From: Opitutia bacterium UBA5964
GTDB taxonomy: Bacteria; Verrucomicrobiota; Verrucomicrobiia; Opitutales; Coraliomargaritaceae
Reading direction: 5' to 3'
Length of the DNA: 7,861 nt
Assembly: GCA_002430605.1 (NCBI GenBank)
Contig: DJBY01000026.1
Span: 3,543 to 11,403, forward strand
Part shown: in pieces, positions 1 to 6,070 of the stretch
How the letters are laid out: every line of letters starts with the position of its first letter
Numbering within the stretch: position 1 is the first letter of the stretch
Notes under the pieces: model-generated
What the model was told of the DNA's origin: nothing
The model's input: only the letters and a program-made list of their open reading frames with translations
Database searches by the model: none
Position numbers and translations under genes: made by a program

Positions 1-365
1 ATGTAGCCCGCCGGCAACTTAACCCAGCAGGTCACGCTGAATCTCGGGCCCAGTTCGCGAATGATCGGTAAACTCACGTAACGCGCGACTGAATCATCGC
101 CCCAATAGGCCGACTTACCACCACTCAACTGGCTCGGAATATCCGCATCATAGCTGACATTATTCAAACTGCCATCGTATTGATTCGCCGAACTATCCCG
201 AGGGTGATCATCGAATGTGTAATAAGCCACGACCGACGGGTGATCCGGCACTGCGGCGGACACGGCAGTCGCCGAGAATACGCTAACCAGCAGCGTATTT
301 AAAATGACGACGGAACAGGCGGCCAAGTGCTCACATCCGAGGCCACGCGACAATAAACAGCTCAC
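1..365 (-). CDS. Exported protein with LamG/concanavalin-like domain, N-terminal part (3' end outside window)
   Basis: The minus frame is open from 365 to the window edge (121 codons). From a GTG at 365 it gives a basic then hydrophobic leader (hydrophobic core about residues 14-38, ending SATAVSAA with a plausible signal peptidase site after residue 38). The start of a LamG-like jelly-roll follows: VVAYYTFDDHPRDSSANQYD at about 45-64, then a strand-rich stretch ending SVTCWVKLPAG. The 'W/Y-x-F-D ... D-x-S-x-N-x-x-D/G' opening is typical of Laminin_G_3-type domains, which bind carbohydrate or other surface ligands in exported proteins. No ATG lies in this frame before the leader. The frame stays open upstream to a TGA near 566, so GTG 365 and a TTG five codons later (353) are both possible starts. 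Function beyond binding cannot be said because most of the protein is missing. It is separated from the glycosidases by a 408-base spacer and may be a separate unit. Confidence 0.72.
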   Translation of the reverse strand, partial: MSCLLSRGLGCEHLAACSVVILNTLLVSVFSATAVSAAVPDHPSVVAYYTFDDHPRDSSANQYDGSLNNVSYDADIPSQLSGGKSAYWGDDSVARYVSLPIIRELGPRFSVTCWVKLPAGY

Positions 366-430
366 TGCTGTTCTGACGGAGGCAGTGAGTTTGGAGGCAG
401 ATGGCTCTCTGGGATGTTGAGTATGCGCAT
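362..430 (-). other. Possible 22-codon upstream ORF overlapping the LamG gene start
   Basis: An ATG at 430 opens a 22-residue frame (MRILNIPESH..., proline-rich) whose TGA at 364-362 overlaps the GTG at 365 as GTGA. Such stop-start overlaps are typical of translational coupling, and the LamG gene has neither an ATG nor a good ribosome binding site of its own. This could be a leader peptide that delivers ribosomes to the GTG. It could equally be chance, since short ORFs are common, and I see no strong Shine-Dalgarno sequence before the ATG. Confidence 0.2.
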
Positions 431-491
431 CCTGAATGCGGGTTGATTTTTCTAGAGTAAGATCAAGGGGTTGCTGATTAAACAATGGCTG

Positions 492-505
492 ATTCAAAAT
501 TGAAT
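492..505. promoter_or_regulatory. Short AT-rich palindrome, possible operator
   Basis: ATTCAA-AA-TTGAAT forms two perfect 6-base arms around a 2-base centre, about 127 bases upstream of the GTG start of the LamG gene. The size and symmetry fit a dimeric regulator site, but 6-base arms in AT-rich sequence occur by chance, and no second copy was noticed in the window. Confidence 0.15.
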
Positions 506-635
506 AGATGGGGCGAGGATTGAGGTAAAAAAGAACGAACGAATCAGAGTTACATGCCTCTCAAAGAAAGATGAAGTAACCGATCGGATGCAGCAGCTTG
601 GGCACGATACGAGCGCGATACCTTTGCGTTAAGTT

Positions 636-670
636 GCGCTAATAAGCGCGATAAGCCCAGCTCATGTCAA
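636..670 (-). promoter_or_regulatory. Candidate promoter with inverted repeat over the -10 region
   Basis: The minus strand has a perfect TTGACA at 670-665. Seventeen bases later comes GCTTAT (647-642), a poor -10 match with 3 of 6 consensus positions. The -10 area lies inside the inverted repeat GCGCT-TATT-AGCGC (649-636), the layout expected if a repressor covered the promoter. It would transcribe the LamG gene with a leader of about 270 bases. The perfect -35 is the only strong element, so this is tentative. Confidence 0.22.
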
Positions 671-773
671 GCACATAAACGCAACCCATGGCTTATGCAG
701 GCGCAGAGTTCGGTGCATGCACAAAAAGTGCAAGCCACTGCTGCGAATGCGCACCACATGCCTCGTGGCACAT

Positions 774-3428
774 CTAGACCGACTCCACCTCTACATGCAC
801 CACATACGCTCGATGACTTTCGTTCGGCATAAATTCAATCTTGATACCACTGGGCGCAATCACCTGCACCTGCAAGCTGCTCCCCTTAACCTTCCAGCAA
901 ACCTGCACGGGCCCTTTCGGAGTCGCCATCGCCCCACTCGCGTGTCGCAAGTCCCCAATCCATGGACTAATATCAAATGCCTTGCCACCCGGTGCGGTCT
1001 GACGAATCCCCAACACCACACGAGTGAGGAAATAAATTGGGCTGGAAGCCCAAGCATGGCAATGACTACGGGTCGGAAAGCCTTGGGTATCAAAATCACT
1101 ACCGGCAAACATCTCCCATACCGTGCTCGATCCCACATCGATCATTGGCTGAAATTTATGACGCATCGAATCCAGCAAAGCATCGCACTCACCAGACCGT
1201 TCGAGTGCCTCATACATAAACTGCATCGCAAAGGGCGCACCAATCGTGGTCATCCCTTTCGGCGGATGAAGTAAGTTATCCAACGCCTTGTTACGAATCG
1301 GTGCTGTCGCCACCTCACACATAATCGCAAGCATCGAGGTATGCTGGCAGGTCTTGGCACTTGGCTGGCCAGTTGTATCAAGTAGCGCGTCAGGATAGCT
1401 GTTTTTATTGTCGTTCCACTGTGCGTTGATGGTGCGGATCAGTTGATTGCGGCGGGCGCGCAGCTTTTTCTGAGAGGCCGAATCACCGAGTACCTCAGCG
1501 CACTTTTCAGCAGCTTGCAACGCACCGACCAGCAGCATGCTGTTGTGCAGCACCGTCTCGTTATCGTGATCAATCGGTGCCCACTCTAACAAATTCCACA
1601 ACGCCCCACTGAAGAGCCCGTGCTTATCTTTAAAGCGCTCTGCTCCCTCCAAATTTTGCAACACCGCCGGCCAGAGCTTTTTCAGCAGGCGCTTATCACC
1701 CGAGTGGAAATAGTGCTCCCACACATGTATGCCCCAGAGAAAACTCCACGCGGGCAGCAGGCACTCCCAAGCTGACGGCACCTGGCAACCCACCATCGGC
1801 AAGTGCTCCAATGACTGCGCACCCAGCTCCAGACTTCGAGCGGAGACATCATAGTTACCATACGCAGCAAAAGCATAGAGCGCTTCGTTACGGGCATCGC
1901 CAATCCACAAAGTCTGCTCGTAGAGCGGACAATCGGTAAAGGCATCTTCCATGCAGAGTTGCAGGGTGCGCTCGGATAGCTTCCAAATCTCATTCAGGGC
2001 AGGATCGCTCGACTTGAACCGCTGCACCGGCGTGACCGGCGCGGTCGATTCAATGATACGCAGTGACTTGATTTCAACCGACGCTTTCTGATCACGTAGG
2101 GTCACGAATACATACTGCCCCGCGCGGCGCTTGAGTGATCGAAAGCGGTTGATGCCCTGCTTAGTGATGTAACGCATGCCATTACGATTGAAGGGCAAGG
2201 TGTGCTGAATCGCCCCATCAGGCGCGATATATTCCACGGCATTCAGATCCACGATCACGCCGGCCTCGGCTTTAATCGTGAACTCAAAATAGCCGCAGGT
2301 CTGCTCACCGAAATCGTAGCAGAATTCGGTATCCCCACGAACTGCAGGCTCGCGAGCGGCAAATGCAGCGGCGGCGTCTTCCATAAAAATTTGTTCGGGC
2401 GCTACGTCCCGCACGGTGAATCCCTTGGGATAGTGTTCAATGCTTTTTAGCCAGCGTCGTTCAACCCTTTTGGCCTCTTTGTGTTCAAAGCTAAACCAAC
2501 GAATATCGTTATCGCGAAACAGGCACTTTTCCGCGATTGAAACCGTCCACTCGCCCCACCCCGCCAGATTGAGCCAGGGGAAGTTGAGTTCCTTGTTGTG
2601 CCCATAGAAACTGACACAGAAAAACTGAACCGCATGCTTGCCGGGCACGAGGGTGACTTTTCCTTTGTTGAGTAGGCGACCATTGACGGATACCTTCCAT
2701 TCTTTGGATCCAAAATCGAACTGCTGTTTTTTACGGACAGTCAGGACGGAGCCGAGCGCAGTGGGTCGGCTGGTATAAAAGTTGGCTTCGATCATTTCGC
2801 CATGCGCTAGTTGCGCCACGGGAACGCACCAATGCGGGGCGCTTTTTTTGACACGGGTGACAGTCGGTTCAGCGATGGGACGACGTGGCTTTTTCGTCAG
2901 CAGTTGCGTGTTGCGCCGAGTGAGTTTCCCCGCGCGTTTAATTTCGACCGCGGGCTGCCAGTCGAGCACGTCATTCAGTCGAGCGTCGTAGGTCTCGAAT
3001 GCCTCCATCTGGATCGATATTTTGGGGGCCCACTGCTGCCAAGCGAACGACGGCGTCGCCTGCCAAGAGGCGTCGGTACCGATTACCTCACCGTCAACGA
3101 GCAGAGCGGCGCGGAGTCCAGCCGCTTGAGGAATCTGATGGAAAGTGCCGATCCCGAAATAGCGAGCGATCACTTCGATCCGATTGGTCCCCTGCTTCAG
3201 TGCCGAGGAGACCGCGTGCTCGTCGTATTGAAAATGGTTCGGGTAGGCGCGACCCGGGCCATCATGTATCCATTGACCATTGATCGAGACACGATACCAG
3301 CTGTCTGCGGTGATCTGAAGCAGCGCGCCCTCCACATGCTGGACTTCGAACTCCTTTTGAAAGCGCACTGTTTGATTGTATGCCTGCACATCGTTGTGTG
3401 TGCACCAGATCCATTTTGAATTTTTCAT
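774..3428 (-). CDS. Alpha-L-rhamnosidase, glycoside hydrolase family 78, cytoplasmic
   Basis: Predicted to hydrolyse terminal alpha-L-rhamnose from oligosaccharides, with inversion as is known for GH78. From the ATG at 3428 it has 884 residues. Residues 1-120 form a GH78-type N-terminal beta-sandwich (KWIWC..., ADSWYRVSINGQWIHDGPGR); more beta domains follow to about 470; the (alpha/alpha)6 barrel spans about 475-810; a C-terminal beta-sandwich closes it. Catalytic candidates are D499, E504 and D511 in DCPLYEQTLWIGDARNE, spaced 5 and 7 residues apart as in characterised GH78 enzymes (D567/E572/D579 of Bacillus RhaB, from memory). E772 in TVWEMF is the likely base; SHCHAWASSP follows it. There is no signal peptide. 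In-frame ATGs at 3461 and 3434 also exist. I chose 3428 because GAGAAA lies 6 bases before it and because the duplicated copy at 5985 begins at the equivalent codon. It follows the TIM-barrel gene closely and is probably co-transcribed. Confidence 0.9.
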   Translation of the reverse strand: MKNSKWIWCTHNDVQAYNQTVRFQKEFEVQHVEGALLQITADSWYRVSINGQWIHDGPGRAYPNHFQYDEHAVSSALKQGTNRIEVIARYFGIGTFHQIPQAAGLRAALLVDGEVIGTDASWQATPSFAWQQWAPKISIQMEAFETYDARLNDVLDWQPAVEIKRAGKLTRRNTQLLTKKPRRPIAEPTVTRVKKSAPHWCVPVAQLAHGEMIEANFYTSRPTALGSVLTVRKKQQFDFGSKEWKVSVNGRLLNKGKVTLVPGKHAVQFFCVSFYGHNKELNFPWLNLAGWGEWTVSIAEKCLFRDNDIRWFSFEHKEAKRVERRWLKSIEHYPKGFTVRDVAPEQIFMEDAAAAFAAREPAVRGDTEFCYDFGEQTCGYFEFTIKAEAGVIVDLNAVEYIAPDGAIQHTLPFNRNGMRYITKQGINRFRSLKRRAGQYVFVTLRDQKASVEIKSLRIIESTAPVTPVQRFKSSDPALNEIWKLSERTLQLCMEDAFTDCPLYEQTLWIGDARNEALYAFAAYGNYDVSARSLELGAQSLEHLPMVGCQVPSAWECLLPAWSFLWGIHVWEHYFHSGDKRLLKKLWPAVLQNLEGAERFKDKHGLFSGALWNLLEWAPIDHDNETVLHNSMLLVGALQAAEKCAEVLGDSASQKKLRARRNQLIRTINAQWNDNKNSYPDALLDTTGQPSAKTCQHTSMLAIMCEVATAPIRNKALDNLLHPPKGMTTIGAPFAMQFMYEALERSGECDALLDSMRHKFQPMIDVGSSTVWEMFAGSDFDTQGFPTRSHCHAWASSPIYFLTRVVLGIRQTAPGGKAFDISPWIGDLRHASGAMATPKGPVQVCWKVKGSSLQVQVIAPSGIKIEFMPNESHRAYVVHVEVESV
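3337..3419 (-). repeat. 83-base direct repeat, copy A (within rhamnosidase start)
   Basis: This stretch encodes rhamnosidase codons 4-31, just after the start. It matches 5894-5976 over 83 bases without gaps and with 5 mismatches, in the same orientation 2.5 kb away. The mismatches fall in two small clusters and change three residues (H/R, D/N, R/V). Similarity continues weakly upstream (TGAGAAA before each start codon) and stops abruptly downstream. Confidence 0.95.
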
Positions 3429-3438
3429 GTTCATTTTC

Positions 3439-3468
3439 TCAAGCTCGTTCGGTTTCCCCATCTACCAT
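3439..3468 (-). other. Possible 9-residue leader ORF before the rhamnosidase, with its own ribosome binding site
   Basis: The clearest Shine-Dalgarno sequence in the gap between the two genes is AGGTG at 3481-3477. It sits 8 bases before an ATG at 3468 that encodes MVDGETERA and stops at TGA 3441-3439. That TGA lies inside the second purine-rich site (TTGAGAAA, 3442-3435), 6 bases before the preferred rhamnosidase ATG at 3428. Ribosomes ending here could restart on the rhamnosidase. Alternatively AGGTG serves the in-frame ATG at 3461, but the 15-base spacing would be long. Confidence 0.3.
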
Positions 3469-3481
3469 AGCAGGGACACCT

Positions 3482-5806
3482 CTAAATCTTTTCAATAACG
3501 ATTCCGGCATAGTATTCGACTGAACCTAGCTTAATCTGCAGTGTTGTGCCAGATTGTGGCGAAAGTAGCTCTACTTCAGGCATGTCGGCCTGCGGGGAAA
3601 CCACCGAGATTTTATGCGTCGCCCCCTGCAACCACGGCGGACAAGCGACTTCGATCTCCATCGAACCCGTGTGATTCATCGTATACGCTTCGAGGTCGAT
3701 ATCAAAATTATTTACATCAATAAACAAGCGCCCTTCGGCCTCATCGGCATACAAGGTAATCCCAGTGCGACTGGATGCCGTGCTGCTCACGCCCACACCG
3801 TCGAGTGCATCTGAAAACTGTGGCAGCAAGGACGCTCGGCCAGAGTAGGCGAGATAGTATTCCATGCCCGTGTTGTCCGCCTGATACTGCACATGCGGAT
3901 GATCGAGCAATGCTGCGATGGAGCGGCCATTTGAGTTAAGGGCAAAATTACCCGACTCTCCTAGATACTTACCCGTTTCACCTGTGATGATGAGCCGACC
4001 ACCGCCGCTCAACCAAGTATTAAGCACGGCGACATCCGCAGGATCAAAAACATCGGCATTCGGGATCACCAGCAAGCTGAGTGTATCAAGTGTTTCCGCA
4101 GTCAGTTTCCACTCTGGAACCGCTCGATATTGGACATGCAACTCCCCCAGCGCGGTGGCCCATCCCCAGAAACCGAATTGATGTGGCTGTGCGTCGTGGT
4201 TCACAAAGCCGCGAGGCGTCAATTGCCGCAGCACAGAGGACGACGAGTAATAGATTCCAACATCCGCAACTGGAACGCGGGCACCATAAATAGGCGCTAC
4301 TTGCGCAGCAAATTCGAAGAACTCGGCATTCGCTTTTTTATTATTAGAAAAACGCGGATTCTTGGGATCAAATTTAGGAAAGGCGTGAGTCGCGAGCATC
4401 TCGTAATAGACTAGTTTGCAGAGCTCTGGATGAGACAGTTCCTCTTCGTAGTGGTCGTTGTAGAGCCAGACATTGACAAAGCGGCTGCGAGCATGCTCAC
4501 GCGCCAGCTTATACATCGGCGCAAAACGCCCGACTGGAGGCGACTTAAAACCCACCGCACCCGCGGCCAGTCGCCAACCCATTGAAAACTCGGTACTGAC
4601 CATGTCTAGATCACCACGGCACCAGCCGAAGTTGAATCCCGGCATATCGTTACCAGCCATTAGAAAATCTTCGTTGCCCCCTTCTCGCGCAGCAGCTTTG
4701 GCAGCGCGATAATACGCAGATAGCGCCTCCGATCCGGCTTGACGTTTAAAAATCAGATACGCGCGCCACAGGGGATCGTCCAGCCAGTCCGAACGATTCC
4801 ACAACGGGTCCTGCAGGTTCACACCGTCCCAGCCAAGCTTAACCGCCGCGGCTATTAAGTGTGCGCGAATATCAAAACTCGCCGCATCGCGGACTCCTAG
4901 TTCCCTCAACTCTGCTGCGGTGAAACCCGCCGCGAGGTAGTCACTAAAACGCGCCACCGACCACTCGCCAAATGCCTTTTCTACCGGATAAATTCCGAGT
5001 GAATCCCAAGCCCCGAAATTATCGTTCCATACTCCGTCGGAACCGGCATCCACAGCTTGCAGGATCGAGGCATAGGTATAATCACTCCACAGCGGACAGG
5101 CGGAATCCTTGCGAAAATAAATCAAGCTGGCGTACTTATCTGTAGCAGCGACATGCACCAAACCCTCAGTCGCGCCGTTGGCATAGTGGTATTCATCCAC
5201 CACTAACTCTCCCAGAATGTTTTTTGAAAACGCAGCATCGAAGACACGACTGTTTCGCGGATCGCTCTCTGCTCCGTTATAACCAGTCGCGATCGTGCCA
5301 TCGGGATAAGTCATCGCCGGACCTCCGTAACGCGAATGAGTCCGAGTATATGGCCGGGCAAACACTTCGTCGTCAAAAAAGTTTTGTACGCCCAACCAAC
5401 GAACAGGGCCGCCACCATAGCCACTCCAGTTCCAATGATGGTGCAGCACTGGAGTCAGGTTCACCTCGTCCCAAGGCCCCAATTCCGCAGCGATACAGTA
5501 GCTCTGCCCAAAGGCTTCAAAATAGCTAACCTGCTTCACCCCCGCAGCATGAAAGGCCGCCGTCTGCTCGGCACGGTTGGCGATGCCATGCCGTTGAAAA
5601 AAGGTCCCCCAGCCTGGATCCGCCCCCGTGGCGTTCATCACCACAGTGCCATGATATTCGGAGACCTCCTCAACCGAACGGGAGTCCATCCAGAGCGGAA
5701 ATTCATCCCACCAGGGAGACGCGGGTAAGCTTCCACATGACAACAGGGCCCAGTAAAGGGAAGTCGACCTAATGATCAGTGAAAACTGAATATGCGCCAT
5801 TTTCAT
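3482..5806 (-). CDS. Exported TIM-barrel glycoside-hydrolase-like protein with amidotransferase-like domain
   Basis: The protein has 774 residues. The N-terminus has a hydrophobic stretch (FSLIIRSTSLYWALLSC) followed by GSLPAS, which suggests export; C24 after LLS could be a lipoprotein cysteine, otherwise cleavage near A29. Residues about 40-490 look like a TIM barrel with aromatic-rich loops. They include DGVWNDNFGAWD (257-268) and DLDMVSTEF (399-407), so D262 and E406 are my candidates for catalytic acids. Residues about 510-615 resemble the amidotransferase-like (beta-galactosidase trimerisation) fold: LLVIPNADVFDPADVAVLNT, then WLSGGGRLIITGETG. A beta domain follows to the end. This domain order recalls GH42 and the hypothetical glycosyl hydrolase 6 (GHL6) group, but I cannot assign a family or substrate. 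Its ATG overlaps the stop of the upstream remnant (ATGA) and lacks a clear ribosome binding site, which suggests coupled translation. Its stop is 20 bases before the first in-frame rhamnosidase ATG. Confidence 0.8.
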   Translation of the reverse strand: MKMAHIQFSLIIRSTSLYWALLSCGSLPASPWWDEFPLWMDSRSVEEVSEYHGTVVMNATGADPGWGTFFQRHGIANRAEQTAAFHAAGVKQVSYFEAFGQSYCIAAELGPWDEVNLTPVLHHHWNWSGYGGGPVRWLGVQNFFDDEVFARPYTRTHSRYGGPAMTYPDGTIATGYNGAESDPRNSRVFDAAFSKNILGELVVDEYHYANGATEGLVHVAATDKYASLIYFRKDSACPLWSDYTYASILQAVDAGSDGVWNDNFGAWDSLGIYPVEKAFGEWSVARFSDYLAAGFTAAELRELGVRDAASFDIRAHLIAAAVKLGWDGVNLQDPLWNRSDWLDDPLWRAYLIFKRQAGSEALSAYYRAAKAAAREGGNEDFLMAGNDMPGFNFGWCRGDLDMVSTEFSMGWRLAAGAVGFKSPPVGRFAPMYKLAREHARSRFVNVWLYNDHYEEELSHPELCKLVYYEMLATHAFPKFDPKNPRFSNNKKANAEFFEFAAQVAPIYGARVPVADVGIYYSSSSVLRQLTPRGFVNHDAQPHQFGFWGWATALGELHVQYRAVPEWKLTAETLDTLSLLVIPNADVFDPADVAVLNTWLSGGGRLIITGETGKYLGESGNFALNSNGRSIAALLDHPHVQYQADNTGMEYYLAYSGRASLLPQFSDALDGVGVSSTASSRTGITLYADEAEGRLFIDVNNFDIDLEAYTMNHTGSMEIEVACPPWLQGATHKISVVSPQADMPEVELLSPQSGTTLQIKLGSVEYYAGIVIEKI

Positions 5807-5985
5807 TTGCTGAAATTTGGACGAATCTCAAGTAGTTCGTCAGTGTCAACGATCCCGTGCCACTGCTGCCACTCGGCACAGGCCTTTGCGGGTTGCTGGA
5901 CTTCGAACTCCTTTTGAAAGACCACAGTTTGATTGTATGCCTGCACATTGTTGCGTGTGCACCAGATCCATTTTGATTGTTTCAT
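5803..5985 (-). pseudogene. Remnant: start of a second GH78 rhamnosidase fused to an unrelated tail
   Basis: The 60-codon ORF begins MKQSKWIWCTRNNVQAYNQ, matching the rhamnosidase start MKNSKWIWCTHNDVQAYNQ, and stays alike through KEFEVQ (residue 31). After that it leaves the rhamnosidase entirely and continues ACAEWQQWHG...DELLEIRPNFSK to a TGA. A GH78 enzyme needs about 850 more residues, so this cannot be a working rhamnosidase. The start has an in-frame TAG three codons upstream and a GAGAAA site 9 bases before the ATG, so it is probably still translated. Its TGA overlaps the ATG of the TIM-barrel gene. The simplest reading is a duplicated rhamnosidase that lost its body by deletion, joining its first 31 or so codons to the last 26 or so codons of another gene. 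It may now act only as a translated leader for the next gene. Confidence 0.75.
5894..5976 (-). repeat. 83-base direct repeat, copy B (within the remnant)
   Basis: This is the partner of 3337-3419, with 78 of 83 bases identical and no gaps. The match ends sharply at 5894, where the remnant's tail begins; that edge is the probable deletion or recombination junction. Two close direct repeats 2.5 kb apart could also recombine and delete the TIM-barrel gene between them. Confidence 0.95.
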
Positions 5986-6052
5986 ATATTGCTATTTCTC
6001 AGAATTTTTAAACTACGCCCTACCCCACCTGCACAAGCACAGATAGCCACCC

Positions 6053-6070
6053 CGACTACGACTACGACTA
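6053..6070 (-). repeat. Three tandem TAGTCG units at the stop of the six-hairpin gene
   Basis: The minus strand reads TAGTCG three times in a row, the first TAG being the stop codon of the six-hairpin glycosidase. Since the unit is 6 bases long, two more in-frame TAG codons follow. This could be replication slippage with no function, or a backup against readthrough. Confidence 0.9.

Larger units (their letters stand above)
366..773. other. Gene-free spacer between rhamnosidase and LamG gene, rich in inverted repeats
   Basis: No supported gene lies in these 408 bases; the minus strand carries only short ORFs of about 26 codons or fewer that resemble nothing I know. It contains a stem (595-603 with 655-662) enclosing a perfect GCGCT-AATA-AGCGC hairpin at 636-649, three CGATA repeats (605, 616, 649), a TGCAC-AAAAA-GTGCA hairpin at 718-732, and an ATTCAA-AA-TTGAAT palindrome at 492-505. 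None of the hairpins is followed by a U-tract in the minus direction, so none is a standard intrinsic terminator. The spacer probably holds the end of the glycosidase transcript and the control region of the LamG gene. Confidence 0.6.

Noticed and set aside
621..690. Integron attC-like site (GCGTTAAG... with GTTGCG/CGCAAC arms)
   Set aside because: No pair of boxes matching the conserved RYYYAAC/GTTRRRY core sites, and no integrase or cassette structure in the window.
718..732. TGCAC-AAAAA-GTGCA hairpin as terminator of the rhamnosidase transcript
   Set aside because: Only a 5-base stem and no U-tract after it in the minus direction, so it is not a convincing intrinsic terminator.
717..1274. 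185-codon plus-strand ORF opposite the rhamnosidase 3' end
   Set aside because: It lies almost wholly antisense to the conserved C-terminal part of a clear GH78 gene; its composition (rich in H, R, T) is typical of an antisense shadow and no domain is recognisable.
2811..3419. 202-codon plus-strand ORF opposite the rhamnosidase N-terminal domain
   Set aside because: Antisense shadow of a well-supported beta-sandwich; no ribosome binding site and no family resemblance.
5860..5871. 12-base match (CCACTGCTGCCA) between the remnant tail and the rhamnosidase at 3030-3041, both encoding WQQW
   Set aside because: Sequence on both sides is unrelated, so it does not show that the tail is a deleted internal part of the rhamnosidase; a chance match is as likely.
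5971..6067. Terminator or separate promoter between the six-hairpin gene and the remnant
   Set aside because: The 82-base gap has no stem-loop with a U-tract and no recognisable -35/-10 pair, so read-through co-transcription is the simpler view.
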